DNA from: Streptomyces collinus | GTDB taxonomy: Bacteria > Actinomycetota > Actinomycetes > Streptomycetales > Streptomycetaceae | Length of the DNA: 64,000 nt | Assembly: GCF_031348265.1 (NCBI RefSeq) | Contig: NZ_CP133771.1 | Location: forward strand, 6,944,001 to 7,008,000 | Direction of reading: 5' to 3' | Shown here: one piece after another, positions 39,422 to 47,896 of the stretch | How positions within the stretch are numbered: the stretch's first letter is position 1 | Layout: the number at the start of each line of letters is the position of its first letter | Made by a program: the position numbers and the translations under genes | Notes under the pieces: generated by a model | Databases searched by the model: none | What the model saw: the letters and a program-made list of their open reading frames with translations, nothing else | Told to the model about the DNA's origin: nothing

Positions 39422-41104
39422 ATGCAGCTGCCCCCCGCCGACCGCACGACGTCCCCGTTCACCGGCTACACCCGCGCCCACTGGGAGGCGGCGGCCGACT
39501 CCCTGCTCACCGCCGTGGAGCCGTACGCGAGCGAGGACCGGGCGCTCTACCACCTGCCCGGCGACCGGGCCGGCTGGTCGGGCCGTCTCTCCGACGGCCT
39601 GGAGGGCTACGCCCGCACCCTGCTGCTCGCCGCCTTCCGCCGCGACGAGAAGGCCCTGGAGCGCTACGCGACCGGCCTCGCCGCCGGCGTCTCGGGCATC
39701 TGGCCCCGCATCGAGGACCGCAGCCAGCCCCTGGTGGAGGCGGCCTCCATCGCCCTGGCCCTCCGCCTGACCCGGGACCTGCTCTGGGACCGCCTGGACG
39801 ACGGAGTACGCCGGCGGACGGCCGCCTGGCTGGGCGACGCCCTCACGGCGGAGCCCTGGCCCTGCAACTGGGAACTGTTCCCGGTCACGGTGGGCGGCTT
39901 CCTCGCCGACATCGGTTACGAGCCGGACGCCTCCCGCGCGGCGATCGACCGCGGCCTGGAACGCATCGAGCAGTGGTACGTCGGCGACGGCTGGTACACC
40001 GACGGCGACGGCCGCAAGTACGACTACTACAACGGCTGGGCGATGCACCTCTACCCGGTGCTGCACGCCTGGCTGGAGCAGGACGAGCGGCTGCTGGCGC
40101 TGTACGGCGACCGCCTCTCCCGGCACCTCGGCGACTACGCCCGCCTGTTCGGCGGCGACGGCGCGCCCATGCACCAGGGGCGCTCCCTGACGTACCGCTT
40201 CGCCACCACCGCCCCGCTGTGGCTGGGCGCGCTGACCGGCCGTACGCCCCTGACGTCCGGCGAGACCCGGCGGCTGGCCTCCGGCGCGCTGAATTACTTC
40301 CTGGACCGGGGAGCGGTGGACGACCGGGGTCTGCTCACCCTCGGCTGGCACGGCCCCGACGAGTCCGTCCTCCAGGGCTACTCGGGCCCGGCCTCCCCGT
40401 ACTGGGCGAGCAAAGGCTTCCTCGGCCTGCTCCTGCCCCCGGACCACGAGGTCTGGACGGCACCGGAGGAACCCGCCCCCGCCGAACGAGCGGATTTCAC
40501 CACCCCCGTCGGCCCGCCCAACTGGCTGCTCCAGTCCACCCGTTCCGACGGCGTGGTCCGCCTCCACAACCACGGCAGCGAGGACGTCCGCTACGACCCG
40601 TACTACACGCGGCTGGCGTACTCCACCGTGACCACACCCGCGGAGACGTACGACAACAGCGTCCTCGTCGCCGGCGACCCGAGCCGCACCGGCATCGAAC
40701 CGCTCGGCGCGGGCGAGGGCTGGGCGGCGTCCCGGCACACGGCGGGCGGGGGCGCCCGGGTGACGAGCGTGGTGCTGGCGCACGGGGCGGTGGAGGTGCG
40801 TGCGCATCTGGTCGCGGGGGCGGAGCCGGGGACGGCGGTCCGCGTGACCGGCTGGAGCCCGCCGGACGGCGTCCGTGCGGAACTGCTTCCCGCGGTCGGC
40901 CTCGACGACGACCTCACCGGCGTCACGGCCGGGGACTCCACCCTGTTCGCCGCCCTGGCCCGGCTCACCGCCGAGACGGACCCCGTCCCGCTGCCGGAAA
41001 CCGTCGCCGTGACCGCTTCCGCGGACGGGGAGCTGACGGTCCGGTGGAGCACGGGGCGCGAGGTGCGGGTCCGGCTCGACGGGTCCGGCGTGCACGTGAG
41101 CTGA
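39422..41104 (+). CDS. DUF2264 family protein, likely (alpha/alpha)6 glycoside hydrolase
   Basis: 560 residues, no signal peptide. The first ~380 residues are alpha-helical with the DUF2264 pattern: SPFTGYTRAHWEAAADSLL, GRLSDGLEGYARTLLLAAF, PCNWELFPVTVGGFL, WYTDGDGRKYDYYNGWAMHLYPVLH, GAPMHQGRSLTYRFATTAP and GPASPYWASKGFLGLLLP. The last ~170 residues are beta-rich. Relatives occur in pectin and glycosaminoglycan loci, and part of the family has been placed in CAZy as beta-glucuronidase-type GH154 (from memory). A cytoplasmic role on uronate or unsaturated rhamnogalacturonan oligomers fits the PL4/CE12 neighbours. Acidic residues in the YTDGDG and YDYYNG segments are catalytic candidates. Confidence 0.75.
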   Translation: MQLPPADRTTSPFTGYTRAHWEAAADSLLTAVEPYASEDRALYHLPGDRAGWSGRLSDGLEGYARTLLLAAFRRDEKALERYATGLAAGVSGIWPRIEDRSQPLVEAASIALALRLTRDLLWDRLDDGVRRRTAAWLGDALTAEPWPCNWELFPVTVGGFLADIGYEPDASRAAIDRGLERIEQWYVGDGWYTDGDGRKYDYYNGWAMHLYPVLHAWLEQDERLLALYGDRLSRHLGDYARLFGGDGAPMHQGRSLTYRFATTAPLWLGALTGRTPLTSGETRRLASGALNYFLDRGAVDDRGLLTLGWHGPDESVLQGYSGPASPYWASKGFLGLLLPPDHEVWTAPEEPAPAERADFTTPVGPPNWLLQSTRSDGVVRLHNHGSEDVRYDPYYTRLAYSTVTTPAETYDNSVLVAGDPSRTGIEPLGAGEGWAASRHTAGGGARVTSVVLAHGAVEVRAHLVAGAEPGTAVRVTGWSPPDGVRAELLPAVGLDDDLTGVTAGDSTLFAALARLTAETDPVPLPETVAVTASADGELTVRWSTGREVRVRLDGSGVHVS

Positions 41105-41180
41105 GGTCTTCGCGGCCAGGTCGCCCTGCGGCCGCCGTAGTTCGGCCCGCGCCGAAGCGAACCGGGCCCACCATGGCGGC

Positions 41181-42050
41181 ATGACCGCAGATCCGCAGCA
41201 GACGCCGTCGAGCCGGGCCGCGACCGCATTCGCCGGCCTCCACCGAGCCGGGGAGCCCCTGCTCCTGCCGAACGCCTGGGATCACGCATCCGCCCGGGCC
41301 CTCGCGGGGCAGGGCTTCCCGGCGGTCGGGACGACGAGCCTGGGCGTCGCCGCGGCGGCCGGTCTGCCCGACGGTACGGCGGCGACCCGGGAGGAGACGC
41401 TGCGGCTGGCCGTCGCCCTCGGGTCCGAGCCGTTCCTGCTGTCCGTCGACGCGGAGGGCGGATTCAGCGACGACCCGGACGAGGTGGCGGAGTTCGCGCG
41501 GGAGCTGTACACGGTCGGAGCGGTCGGCATCAACCTCGAAGACGGCCTCGGACCGGCCACCCGGCACGCGGCGAAGATCGCGGCGGTCAAACGGGCCGCG
41601 CCCGGCCTGTTCGTCAACGCCCGCACGGACACCCACTGGCTGGGCGACGGCGACGGCACCCTCGCGCGCCTCGACGCCTACCAGCAGGCGGGCGCGGACG
41701 GGGTGTTCGTGCCCGGCCTCACGGACCCGCGCGGCATCGAGGCCCTGGTGCGCCGGCTGGAGGTGCCCCTCAACGTGCTCTACGCGCCAGGCGGCCCGCC
41801 CGTCGCCCGCCTCGCCGGCATCGGCGTACGCCGCGTCAGCCTCGGCTCGCTGCTGTACCGGCGGGCGCTGGGCGCGGCCCTGGAGGCGGCGGCGGACGTC
41901 CGGGCCGGCCGGACACCGACGGGTGCGACACCGTCGTACGACGACGTGGCGGGGCTCGCCGCGCCGGGCCATGCGGCCGGTCGGGGACCGACGACGGAGT
42001 GGATCCAGCCGACGGCCGCTCGCATCGCGGCTGCGGGCCCGGATATGTGA
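41181..42050 (+). CDS. Isocitrate lyase/PEP mutase superfamily protein
   Basis: 289 residues. Typical TIM-barrel features: LLLPNAWDHASARALAGQGFPAVGTTSLGVAAAAG, the metal-binding LSVDAEGGF, GAVGINLEDG, and VNARTDTHWLG. The family includes 2-methylisocitrate lyase, carboxyphosphonoenolpyruvate mutase and oxaloacetate decarboxylase. The lyase signature KKCGH is absent, so it is one of the many PEP-mutase-like proteins of unknown substrate. It lies 76 bp after the DUF2264 gene on the same strand and could cleave a sugar-acid breakdown product, but this is only neighbourhood inference. A bidirectional terminator follows. Confidence 0.85.
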   Translation: MTADPQQTPSSRAATAFAGLHRAGEPLLLPNAWDHASARALAGQGFPAVGTTSLGVAAAAGLPDGTAATREETLRLAVALGSEPFLLSVDAEGGFSDDPDEVAEFARELYTVGAVGINLEDGLGPATRHAAKIAAVKRAAPGLFVNARTDTHWLGDGDGTLARLDAYQQAGADGVFVPGLTDPRGIEALVRRLEVPLNVLYAPGGPPVARLAGIGVRRVSLGSLLYRRALGAALEAAADVRAGRTPTGATPSYDDVAGLAAPGHAAGRGPTTEWIQPTAARIAAAGPDM

Positions 42051-42103
42051 TCCACGTCGACGAGAACGGCCGGATCACCACCGTCACCGCCTTACTCGAC
42101 CAG

Positions 42104-42132
42104 GCACCCGCCGGCTTCGACCCGGCGGGTGC
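42104..42132. terminator. Bidirectional terminator hairpin
   Basis: Perfect 11-bp stem GCACCCGCCGG (42104-42114) with CCGGCGGGTGC (42122-42132), loop CTTCGAC. It sits in the 102 bp between two convergent genes. Confidence 0.8.
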
Positions 42133-42152
42133 TGCCGAGGCGACGCCCGGTC

Positions 42153-43145
42153 CTACGTGCCGAGCGCGGTCACCAGCCGGGAGACCGCGCCGAGGTCGGG
42201 CGCCCCGCGCAGGCAGGTCACCGCCTGCCGTGCTCCGAAGTCCCGCTGTTCGGGCGTCACTTCGGGGTCGACGGCCGTCTCGGCCTGCACGTGGACGTAG
42301 TTCAGGGCCGTGGCGAAGAGCATCGAGAAGGACTCCGGTCCGGTGAGGACGGCTCGGCCCCCGGCCTCGCGGTAGGCCCGGGCCAGGCGCCGGGCGGACG
42401 CGATGTCCACGTCGTTGCCGCCGGACCAGACGTGGACGGCGCGCGCGAACTCCCGTTCCGCCGAGACGGGTCCGGCGTTGTCCCAGTCGAGGAGGACCGG
42501 TCCGTCCCGGCCGACCAGGACGTTCTGGGGCCGCAGGTCGAGGTGCGAGGTCACCAGGCCGCCGGGCGCCGAGGGCGTCACCCACTGACCGAGCCGGGGC
42601 ACGGACGTGGCGATGAACCGGTCCAGTTCGTCCGCCCACGCCAGGCCGGCGTCGCGCACCTTCTTGAGGACGTCCTCCCACGCGGCGTCGTCCGGGCACC
42701 GCTCGTACCACTCGCCCGGGCCCTCGACGGCTCCCTCACCGGCCCGGTGCAGCAGCGCCATGGTCCGGCCGAACCAGTCCAGGACGGCGGGGTCGGAGGG
42801 ATCGGCCTCGGCGCCGTCGATCCAGTCGTACAGCTTCACCCAGGACCCGCCGCCCGGGGAGTCGACGCGGGTGACGTGGGCGCCGTGCCGGGCGGGGTGG
42901 AGGCGGGGCGATGCGATGCCCAGGTCCGCCGCGGAGTCCCGTAACGCGGCCTCGCGGGCGACCTGGGCCTCGTCGCAGCCGAAGAGGAGTTCCTTCACGG
43001 CCCAGGAGCGGCCGTCTCCGGAGAGTTTCCAGATCTGGCCGAGGGCACCCCGGGTGACGGGGACCATGGTCCAGGGGCCGGTGCCGAGGGCGTAGAGCCC
43101 GGCTATGACACCGGCCCTGTCATCGGATCGGGCGCGGTCGGTCAA
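42153..43145 (-). CDS. Phosphotransferase-fold protein (APH family)
   Basis: 330 residues. Kinase-like elements: GALGQIWKLSGDGRSWAVKELLFG with the nucleotide Lys, SHLDLRPQNVLVG with the catalytic Asp and Asn, and LLDWDNAGPVSAEREFA with the metal Asp. This is close to the small-molecule kinase group that includes aminoglycoside and homoserine kinases. Its start overlaps the end of the TetR gene by 26 bp, so the two are cotranslated and the TetR protein may control it. Substrate unknown. Confidence 0.83.
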   Translation of the reverse strand: MTDRARSDDRAGVIAGLYALGTGPWTMVPVTRGALGQIWKLSGDGRSWAVKELLFGCDEAQVAREAALRDSAADLGIASPRLHPARHGAHVTRVDSPGGGSWVKLYDWIDGAEADPSDPAVLDWFGRTMALLHRAGEGAVEGPGEWYERCPDDAAWEDVLKKVRDAGLAWADELDRFIATSVPRLGQWVTPSAPGGLVTSHLDLRPQNVLVGRDGPVLLDWDNAGPVSAEREFARAVHVWSGGNDVDIASARRLARAYREAGGRAVLTGPESFSMLFATALNYVHVQAETAVDPEVTPEQRDFGARQAVTCLRGAPDLGAVSRLVTALGT

Positions 43146-43761
43146 GATCTGTCCTCTTCTCGCGGGGCCAGTTCAGGAGCAGCGCGTGCAGGGCGTCGAT
43201 CGCCCTGTCCCAGGACGCCTGCACGTCGCGGGCCGCGCCGAAGGCGCCGGTGGACTCCAGGGCGCAGTAGCCGTGGAAGGTGCTGCGCAGCAGGCGTACG
43301 GCATCGGTGAGGTCGGGTTCCTCCAGGCCGTAGGCGCGGAGCATGCCGTAGGTGACGTCGGCCGTGCGGCGCATCGCGGGGGAGCCGGCGACGAGTTCCT
43401 GGTCGATGCGGATCTGCGTCGCGGCGTACCGGCCGGGGTGCTCCAGGGCGTAGGCCCGGTAGGCGGCGGCGAAGGCGCCCAGCGTGTCCCGGCCGGCCGC
43501 CCGCCCCTCGACCGCCTCCGCGATCCGGTCGGTCATCTCGCCACCGGCCAGCAGGGCCACGCGCGTCCGCAGGTCCTTCAGACTCCGGACGTGGGTGTAC
43601 AGACTCGCGTCCTTCACCCCGAACCGGCGGGCCAGCGCGGAAAGGGTGACGTGCTCGAAACCGGCCTCATCGGCGAGATCGGCTGCGGCCGCGACGAGAC
43701 GCTCGGGGGTGAGGCCGGCTCTGGGCATGGGGAGTTCGGGGTTCCTCTCGAAGAGGGCCAT
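43120..43761 (-). CDS. TetR family regulator
   Basis: 213 residues. The N-terminal HTH is clear (TPERLVAAAADLADEAGFEHVTLSALARRFGVKDASLYTHVRSLKDLR). The C-terminal ligand domain (AFAAAYRAYALEHPGRYAATQ, RLLRSTFHGYCALESTGAF) is of the TetR_C_33/WHG type. ATG 43761 or ATG 43728 (MPRAGL) could be the start. It overlaps the phosphotransferase gene by 26 bp and is probably autoregulated with it. About 200 bp upstream contain a dispersed short repeat but no clear palindrome. Confidence 0.88.
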   Translation of the reverse strand: MALFERNPELPMPRAGLTPERLVAAAADLADEAGFEHVTLSALARRFGVKDASLYTHVRSLKDLRTRVALLAGGEMTDRIAEAVEGRAAGRDTLGAFAAAYRAYALEHPGRYAATQIRIDQELVAGSPAMRRTADVTYGMLRAYGLEEPDLTDAVRLLRSTFHGYCALESTGAFGAARDVQASWDRAIDALHALLLNWPREKRTDLDRPRPIR

Positions 43762-43891
43762 GTCGTTGGCGAAGCAGATACCGCTTGTCGGGCGGTGGGC
43801 CCGGGTCCGTCACATCAGCCGCCCCTCGGCGACCGCCCGGCGTGCCCGACCCCGTGCACCACCACGACCCGTGCCATCGCCCGTTCCCCCC

Positions 43892-43920
43892 GGTGTTCAT
43901 CAGCGCAGTTCAGAGGGATC
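43892..43920. repeat. Dispersed short repeat, copy 2
   Basis: GGTGTTCATCAGCGCAGTTC then AGAGGGATC, matching 11442-11468 over a 19-bp core with one mismatch. It is intergenic between the nucleotidyltransferase stop and the TetR start. Confidence 0.6.
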
Positions 43921-43960
43921 GAGCGTAGTACGGGGCACGGACCGGCGCGGCTGTTTGCCG

Positions 43961-44743
43961 TCACCGGGGACGCAGGAGCCCCAGGTCCGTGCCCCAGGCG
44001 TCCAGGACGTCGTCGTGACCGGCCCGGCGCGCCGCCTCCTCGACACCGGCGAACAGGGCCCGCTGGGTGGGCGGGTCCCCGTCGGCCAGGATGCGCCCCA
44101 GGGCCGGCAGGAGCCGGTCCGCGTCCCACCGGGGGTCGCCCAGCGGCTGCCGCTCCAGCTCCCACCGCAGGTACTTGTTGTAGGGCCGGACCCGGCGGTG
44201 CAGGGCGAAGAGCACCTCCAGGGCGTACGGGACGGACTCGGCGGCGTCCAGATGGCCCAGGCCGGGGCGGCCGTCGCGGTAGCTCTTCAGGGAGCGGTAC
44301 GTCTGGTTGACGTAGGCGTCGAGCCAGCCGGCGGCGGCATGTCGGGCCTCGTCGGCGCCGAGCGTCCGCTTCTCGTCGAGGATCCCGGCGACGGTCCCGT
44401 CGAGCCGGTCGAACAGCACCTCGGCGTGGACGTAGGAGTACCGCGCGAAGCTGTCCGGGCGGCCGGGCATGCCGCGGGTGCGGAACTGCGCGAGGGTGAT
44501 GACGACGAGGTCGAGGTGGGCCGAGCGGAAGCGGTCCAGTGCGGTGAGGACCGGCACGCTCTCGTCGCGTACGACGACGTGCAGGTCGTAGTCGGAGTGG
44601 GCCGTCGGCATGCCGGCGTGCACCCGGGAGCCGCTGAGGACGAGCCCGACGACGCCGGGATCGGCGGTCGCCCGGGAGATGAAGGTGTGCAGCGTCTCCT
44701 CGGGGGTCCGGCCGGGGACGGGGGCGTAGCTGTCGCGGACCAT
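43961..44743 (-). CDS. Nucleotidyltransferase-fold protein (aminoglycoside adenylyltransferase-like)
   Basis: 260 residues. The Pol-beta nucleotidyltransferase motif is clear: VLSGSRVHAGMPTAHSDYDLHVVV, giving GS-x-...-D-x-D with the metal-binding Asp pair. A helical C-terminal domain follows (AAGWLDAYVNQTYRSLKSYRDGR, LFALHRRVRPYNKYLRWEL). Proteins of this layout adenylylate antibiotics such as streptomycin or lincosamides, but many have unknown targets. The ribosome site GGAGAG precedes the ATG by six bases and is complementary to a segment 81 bp further upstream, so expression may be controlled at translation. Confidence 0.8.
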   Translation of the reverse strand: MVRDSYAPVPGRTPEETLHTFISRATADPGVVGLVLSGSRVHAGMPTAHSDYDLHVVVRDESVPVLTALDRFRSAHLDLVVITLAQFRTRGMPGRPDSFARYSYVHAEVLFDRLDGTVAGILDEKRTLGADEARHAAAGWLDAYVNQTYRSLKSYRDGRPGLGHLDAAESVPYALEVLFALHRRVRPYNKYLRWELERQPLGDPRWDADRLLPALGRILADGDPPTQRALFAGVEEAARRAGHDDVLDAWGTDLGLLRPR

Positions 44744-44745
44744 GA

Positions 44746-44848
44746 TGATCTCTCCATGCGGAAGCGTCCGCGGCTCACGCGCGGACGGCGGCCGCGGAGA
44801 CGGATCGGTTCGCTTCTGCGGCGCTGGAGAGCGCCGCTGGAGAGATCA
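44746..44848 (-). promoter_or_regulatory. Possible RBS-sequestering leader of the nucleotidyltransferase gene
   Basis: Perfect 11-bp inverted repeat: TGATCTCTCCA at 44746-44756 and TGGAGAGATCA at 44838-44848. In the minus-strand RNA the 5' arm pairs with the Shine-Dalgarno segment GGAGAG of the nucleotidyltransferase. A nested perfect hairpin (GCGGCGCT, loop GGAG, AGCGCCGC; 44818-44837) and complementary GAAGCG/CGCTTC pairs lie inside, so a compact leader fold is possible. Confidence 0.5.
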
Positions 44849-45001
44849 CTTCATGGTGTCGAGGTTACGCGTTCAGGCCCGTGGATTCAGCCCGTTGCAC
44901 AGACCCGGCGCGGGCGGCGGGAGGCCGGCGCGGCCTCCCTGGGGCGCCCAACAGCCGTAGGGTTGCCTGGAAGAGGGGGCTCGGGGCGCGGGGGAGGCGG
45001 T

Positions 45002-46294
45002 ATGACGCACGGGGCGGCGCGGCGCGAGGACGAACCCGGCAGCTCCGCCGACGCCCCCTCCGGCGACGGCTCGCGCGGCACGCGCCCGCTGTGGCGGCAA
45101 CGCGACTTCGGGATCTTCTGGGCCGCCCAGACCCTCTCCGTGCTCGGTGACTCCTTCGCCCTGATCGCCCTGCCCCTGCTGGTGCTTCAGGCCACCGGAT
45201 CGGTCGCGCGGATGGGCCTGCTGACGGCGGTGGGAGGGGCGGCGGCGGTCGTGGCGGCGGTGTTCGCCGGGGCGGTCGTGGACCGGGTGGACCGGCGCCG
45301 GCTGCTCATCGCCTGCGACCTCGTGCGCATGGTGCTCTACGGGCTGATCCCGCTGGTGTGGCTGTTCGGCCCGCAGCTCTGGCTGCTGTACGTGGTGCTG
45401 CCGCTGTGCGAAGCCGTCGGCATGCTGTTCGCGGTCGGCTACGTCACGGTCGTGCGCGCGCTGGTCGGCACCGGGCAACTCACGGAAGCCAACGGGCGGT
45501 TGAACGCCACGGCCGCCGCCGCGGGCGTCCTCGGCCCGCTGTGCGCCGGTCTGGTCGCCGCCTGGTCCGGCCCGGCGTGGGCCGTGGGCGTGGACGCGGC
45601 CAGCTTCGGGCTCTCCGCCACGTGCCTGCTCTTCGTCCGCTTCCGCAAGCGCGCCCCCGACGACCGGCAGGACCGCCGTACCGGCCTCTGGCAGGACCTG
45701 CGCACCGGTATCGCCTTCCTCCACGGCCATCCCGTACTGCGCTCCCTCACCGTCCTCCTGTTCGGCTTCAGCTTCCTCACCCTCGGCCTGAACGACCTGG
45801 TCATCTACCACCTCAAGCACGACCTCGGCCATGACGACCGCACGGTCGGCACGGTCATGGCGGTCGGCGCGCTCGGCGCCATCACCGGCGCCCTGCTGGT
45901 GGCCCGGGTCCGCCGCCGGCTCGGCTTCGGCCCGACGTGGACCGGCTCGGTCGCGGTGTGCGGCCTGGCCTTCGCCGGTCTCGGCTGGGCGCGCGACGTC
46001 CCCGTCGTCGCGGCCCTGAGCGCCGCCTTCCTCGCCTGCGCCGGCATGGCGGGCACCTGCTCGATGTCGCTGCGCCAGGAGGTGACCCCCGAACACCTCC
46101 TGGGCCGCGTCACCTCCGCCTTCTGGACCCTCCAGTACGCGGCGGCCCCCATCGGCGCGGCCGTCCTCACCTGGGCCGCGGAGGAGCAGGGCACGGCCCC
46201 GGTCGCCCTGGTGGCCGGGGCGACCTGCGTCGCGCTGGCCGCCGCGGGGCTGCTCACCCCGGTCCGCGGCTCGGGCCGGACCGTCAGCCGTTGA
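45002..46294 (+). CDS. MFS transporter
   Basis: 430 residues from ATG 45002 with a GGGGAGG site. A polar N-terminal tail of about 30 residues is followed by twelve membrane helices. The pattern (RQRDFGIFWAAQTLSVLGDSFALIALPLLVL, AVVDRVDRRRLLIACDLVRM, SMSLRQEVTPEHLLGRVTSAFWTLQYAAAPIG) is that of the MFS_3/enterobactin-exporter-like group, which includes macrolide exporters. Export of a drug or metabolite is likely, substrate unknown. It is divergent from the nucleotidyltransferase and overlaps the opposing ABC permease by 11 bp at the 3' ends. Confidence 0.9.
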   Translation: MTHGAARREDEPGSSADAPSGDGSRGTRPLWRQRDFGIFWAAQTLSVLGDSFALIALPLLVLQATGSVARMGLLTAVGGAAAVVAAVFAGAVVDRVDRRRLLIACDLVRMVLYGLIPLVWLFGPQLWLLYVVLPLCEAVGMLFAVGYVTVVRALVGTGQLTEANGRLNATAAAAGVLGPLCAGLVAAWSGPAWAVGVDAASFGLSATCLLFVRFRKRAPDDRQDRRTGLWQDLRTGIAFLHGHPVLRSLTVLLFGFSFLTLGLNDLVIYHLKHDLGHDDRTVGTVMAVGALGAITGALLVARVRRRLGFGPTWTGSVAVCGLAFAGLGWARDVPVVAALSAAFLACAGMAGTCSMSLRQEVTPEHLLGRVTSAFWTLQYAAAPIGAAVLTWAAEEQGTAPVALVAGATCVALAAAGLLTPVRGSGRTVSR

Positions 46295-47090
46295 TCCCGC
46301 TGTAGTGCCGCAGACTCCACCTCCACAGCATCCGGGCCGCGAGATACGCCAGCAGCCCCAGCAGGGGTGAGGCCGCCGCCACCCAGTACGGGACGCCGGT
46401 GGAGTGGCCGTGGCCTGTCAGGACCGCCGCCGGGAAGTAGGCGACGAACGCGAGCGGCAGGCCGTAGGTGAGGAAACCGCCCACCGCCCGGGGCAGGACG
46501 TTCAGCGGGTAGCTGCCGAAGGTGCCGAGGAGTTCCTCCAGCCAGCGGCCCCACATGTCGGCGGCCGGGAAGCGCAGGGACGCGCTGGCCACGACCGTGA
46601 ACAGGGCGGCCTCCAGCAGCATCCCGCCGATCACCGCCGCGACGAGGTAGCTGATGCGGCCCGACGTCCAGTCCAGGTCGCTGCGGGAGAGCGCGCCCGC
46701 CATCAGGCCCGCAGCCACCGTCAGGTCACCGATGGCGTTGGTCGGGAAGAACGCCAGCTGCACCTGGCGGTGGACCGGCATCGGACGCATCAGGTAGATG
46801 TCGATGCGGCCTTCCTGGATCTGCCGGCCGGCCCAGTGCATGCGCCCCAGGAACAGCACGAACAGCCCGTGCGCCAGCATCCGCGTCGCCGGGATCAGCA
46901 GCACGTCGGAGCTGTCCCAGCCGCCCATCCCGGCGAACCGCGACAGCAGCACCGTCGCGAACACGATCACCGACACCTGCCAGATCGCGCCGATCGCGAT
47001 CATCAGCAGGAACTCGGTGCGGTACTCCATCTGCGCGCGGAAGTTGAGCGCCGTCACGCGCCACACGATCCGCAGAGCCTTCAACGACAT
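46284..47090 (-). CDS. ABC-2 type transporter permease (COG3694 type)
   Basis: 268 residues with six predicted membrane helices. Features typical of the ABC2_membrane_6 group: RAQMEYRTEFLLMIAIGAIWQ, GRIDIYLMRPMPVHRQ, and YPLNVLPRAVGGFLTYGLPLAFVAYFPAA. It is the last gene of a three-gene exporter operon and starts one base after the stop of the other permease. The trio (ATPase plus two different permeases) is widespread in Gram-positive bacteria, with no proven substrate. The 3' end overlaps the MFS gene. Confidence 0.88.
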   Translation of the reverse strand: MSLKALRIVWRVTALNFRAQMEYRTEFLLMIAIGAIWQVSVIVFATVLLSRFAGMGGWDSSDVLLIPATRMLAHGLFVLFLGRMHWAGRQIQEGRIDIYLMRPMPVHRQVQLAFFPTNAIGDLTVAAGLMAGALSRSDLDWTSGRISYLVAAVIGGMLLEAALFTVVASASLRFPAADMWGRWLEELLGTFGSYPLNVLPRAVGGFLTYGLPLAFVAYFPAAVLTGHGHSTGVPYWVAAASPLLGLLAYLAARMLWRWSLRHYSGING

Positions 47091-47091
47091 C

Positions 47092-47895
47092 TCAGCCTCC
47101 CTGCGAGATCACGCGCCGGGCGGCCCGCCGCCACAGCAACCGGGTGAACAACGCCAGCACCACGACCCACGCGGCCTGCACGGACAGCTGGAACGCCGCG
47201 TCGGACAGCGGAATGCGCCCCACGTACAGCGACAGCGGCACGCTCAGCGTGGCCTGGAAGGGGAGGAAGGCGCTCATCGTCACGAACCAGTCCGGGAAGA
47301 ACCACAGCGGCGCGTACACCCCGGACAGCAGGTTCTGCGCGAACATCAGGATCAGCATGGCCGCGGTGTTGCGGACCGTCCAGAAGCACAACTGGTCCAG
47401 CACCAGCATGACGTAGTACAGGACCCACTGGCCCAGCAGCATGCTGAGCACGAACACCCCGGCCGCGGCGGCCGAGGCGGGCGGTTCGACGACGCCCAGG
47501 GCCAGGCAGATCACGTACCCGGTCAGCGCCCACGCCAGCCCGTACAGCTGCTCTCCGGCGGCCCGCAGGGCGTAGTAGCGCTGCGGCGGCAGCGGCCTCA
47601 GGTACCAGTAGACGATGGTGCCGAAGTGCATGTGCTGCAGGACCGTGTCCCGGCCCGCGTACTGGTCCAGCTCCCGCAGCCGGGACGCCAGCACGGCCAG
47701 CACGGCGTACGTGACCGCCTGGTCGCGGCTCAGCCCCGCGGTCGTTCCGGTCTGCGCGTACAGGCCCCGCCACAGCGACCAGACCAGCACCACCTGCACG
47801 GCCAGCCGCAGCGCGACGGCGGTCATCCGGGGCGGTGCGTTCAGCTCGCCGAGCGGGGTGACCCGGGCGGCGCGCCAGGCATGGAGCACGGCCAT
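47092..47895 (-). CDS. ABC-2 type transporter permease (COG4587 type)
   Basis: 267 residues, about six membrane helices. Conserved elements: VVLVWSLWRGLYAQTG, GTIVYWYLRPLPPQRYYALRAAGEQLYGL, QNLLSGVYAPLWFFPDWFVTMSAFLPFQATLSVPLSLYVG. The last segment is diagnostic of this permease group. It starts one base after the ATPase stop and pairs with the COG3694-type permease as a heterodimer. The transporter probably exports a lipid, peptide or drug; the sequence does not say which. Confidence 0.88.
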   Translation of the reverse strand: MAVLHAWRAARVTPLGELNAPPRMTAVALRLAVQVVLVWSLWRGLYAQTGTTAGLSRDQAVTYAVLAVLASRLRELDQYAGRDTVLQHMHFGTIVYWYLRPLPPQRYYALRAAGEQLYGLAWALTGYVICLALGVVEPPASAAAAGVFVLSMLLGQWVLYYVMLVLDQLCFWTVRNTAAMLILMFAQNLLSGVYAPLWFFPDWFVTMSAFLPFQATLSVPLSLYVGRIPLSDAAFQLSVQAAWVVVLALFTRLLWRRAARRVISQGG

Positions 47896-47896
47896 G

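Noticed and set aside
42051..42346. Small plus-strand gene after the PEP-mutase-like gene
   Set aside because: The frame runs through the terminator hairpin and over the opposing phosphotransferase gene.
44741..44863. T-box riboswitch upstream of the nucleotidyltransferase
   Set aside because: No T-box sequence or specifier loop is visible; only RBS-complement pairing is supported.
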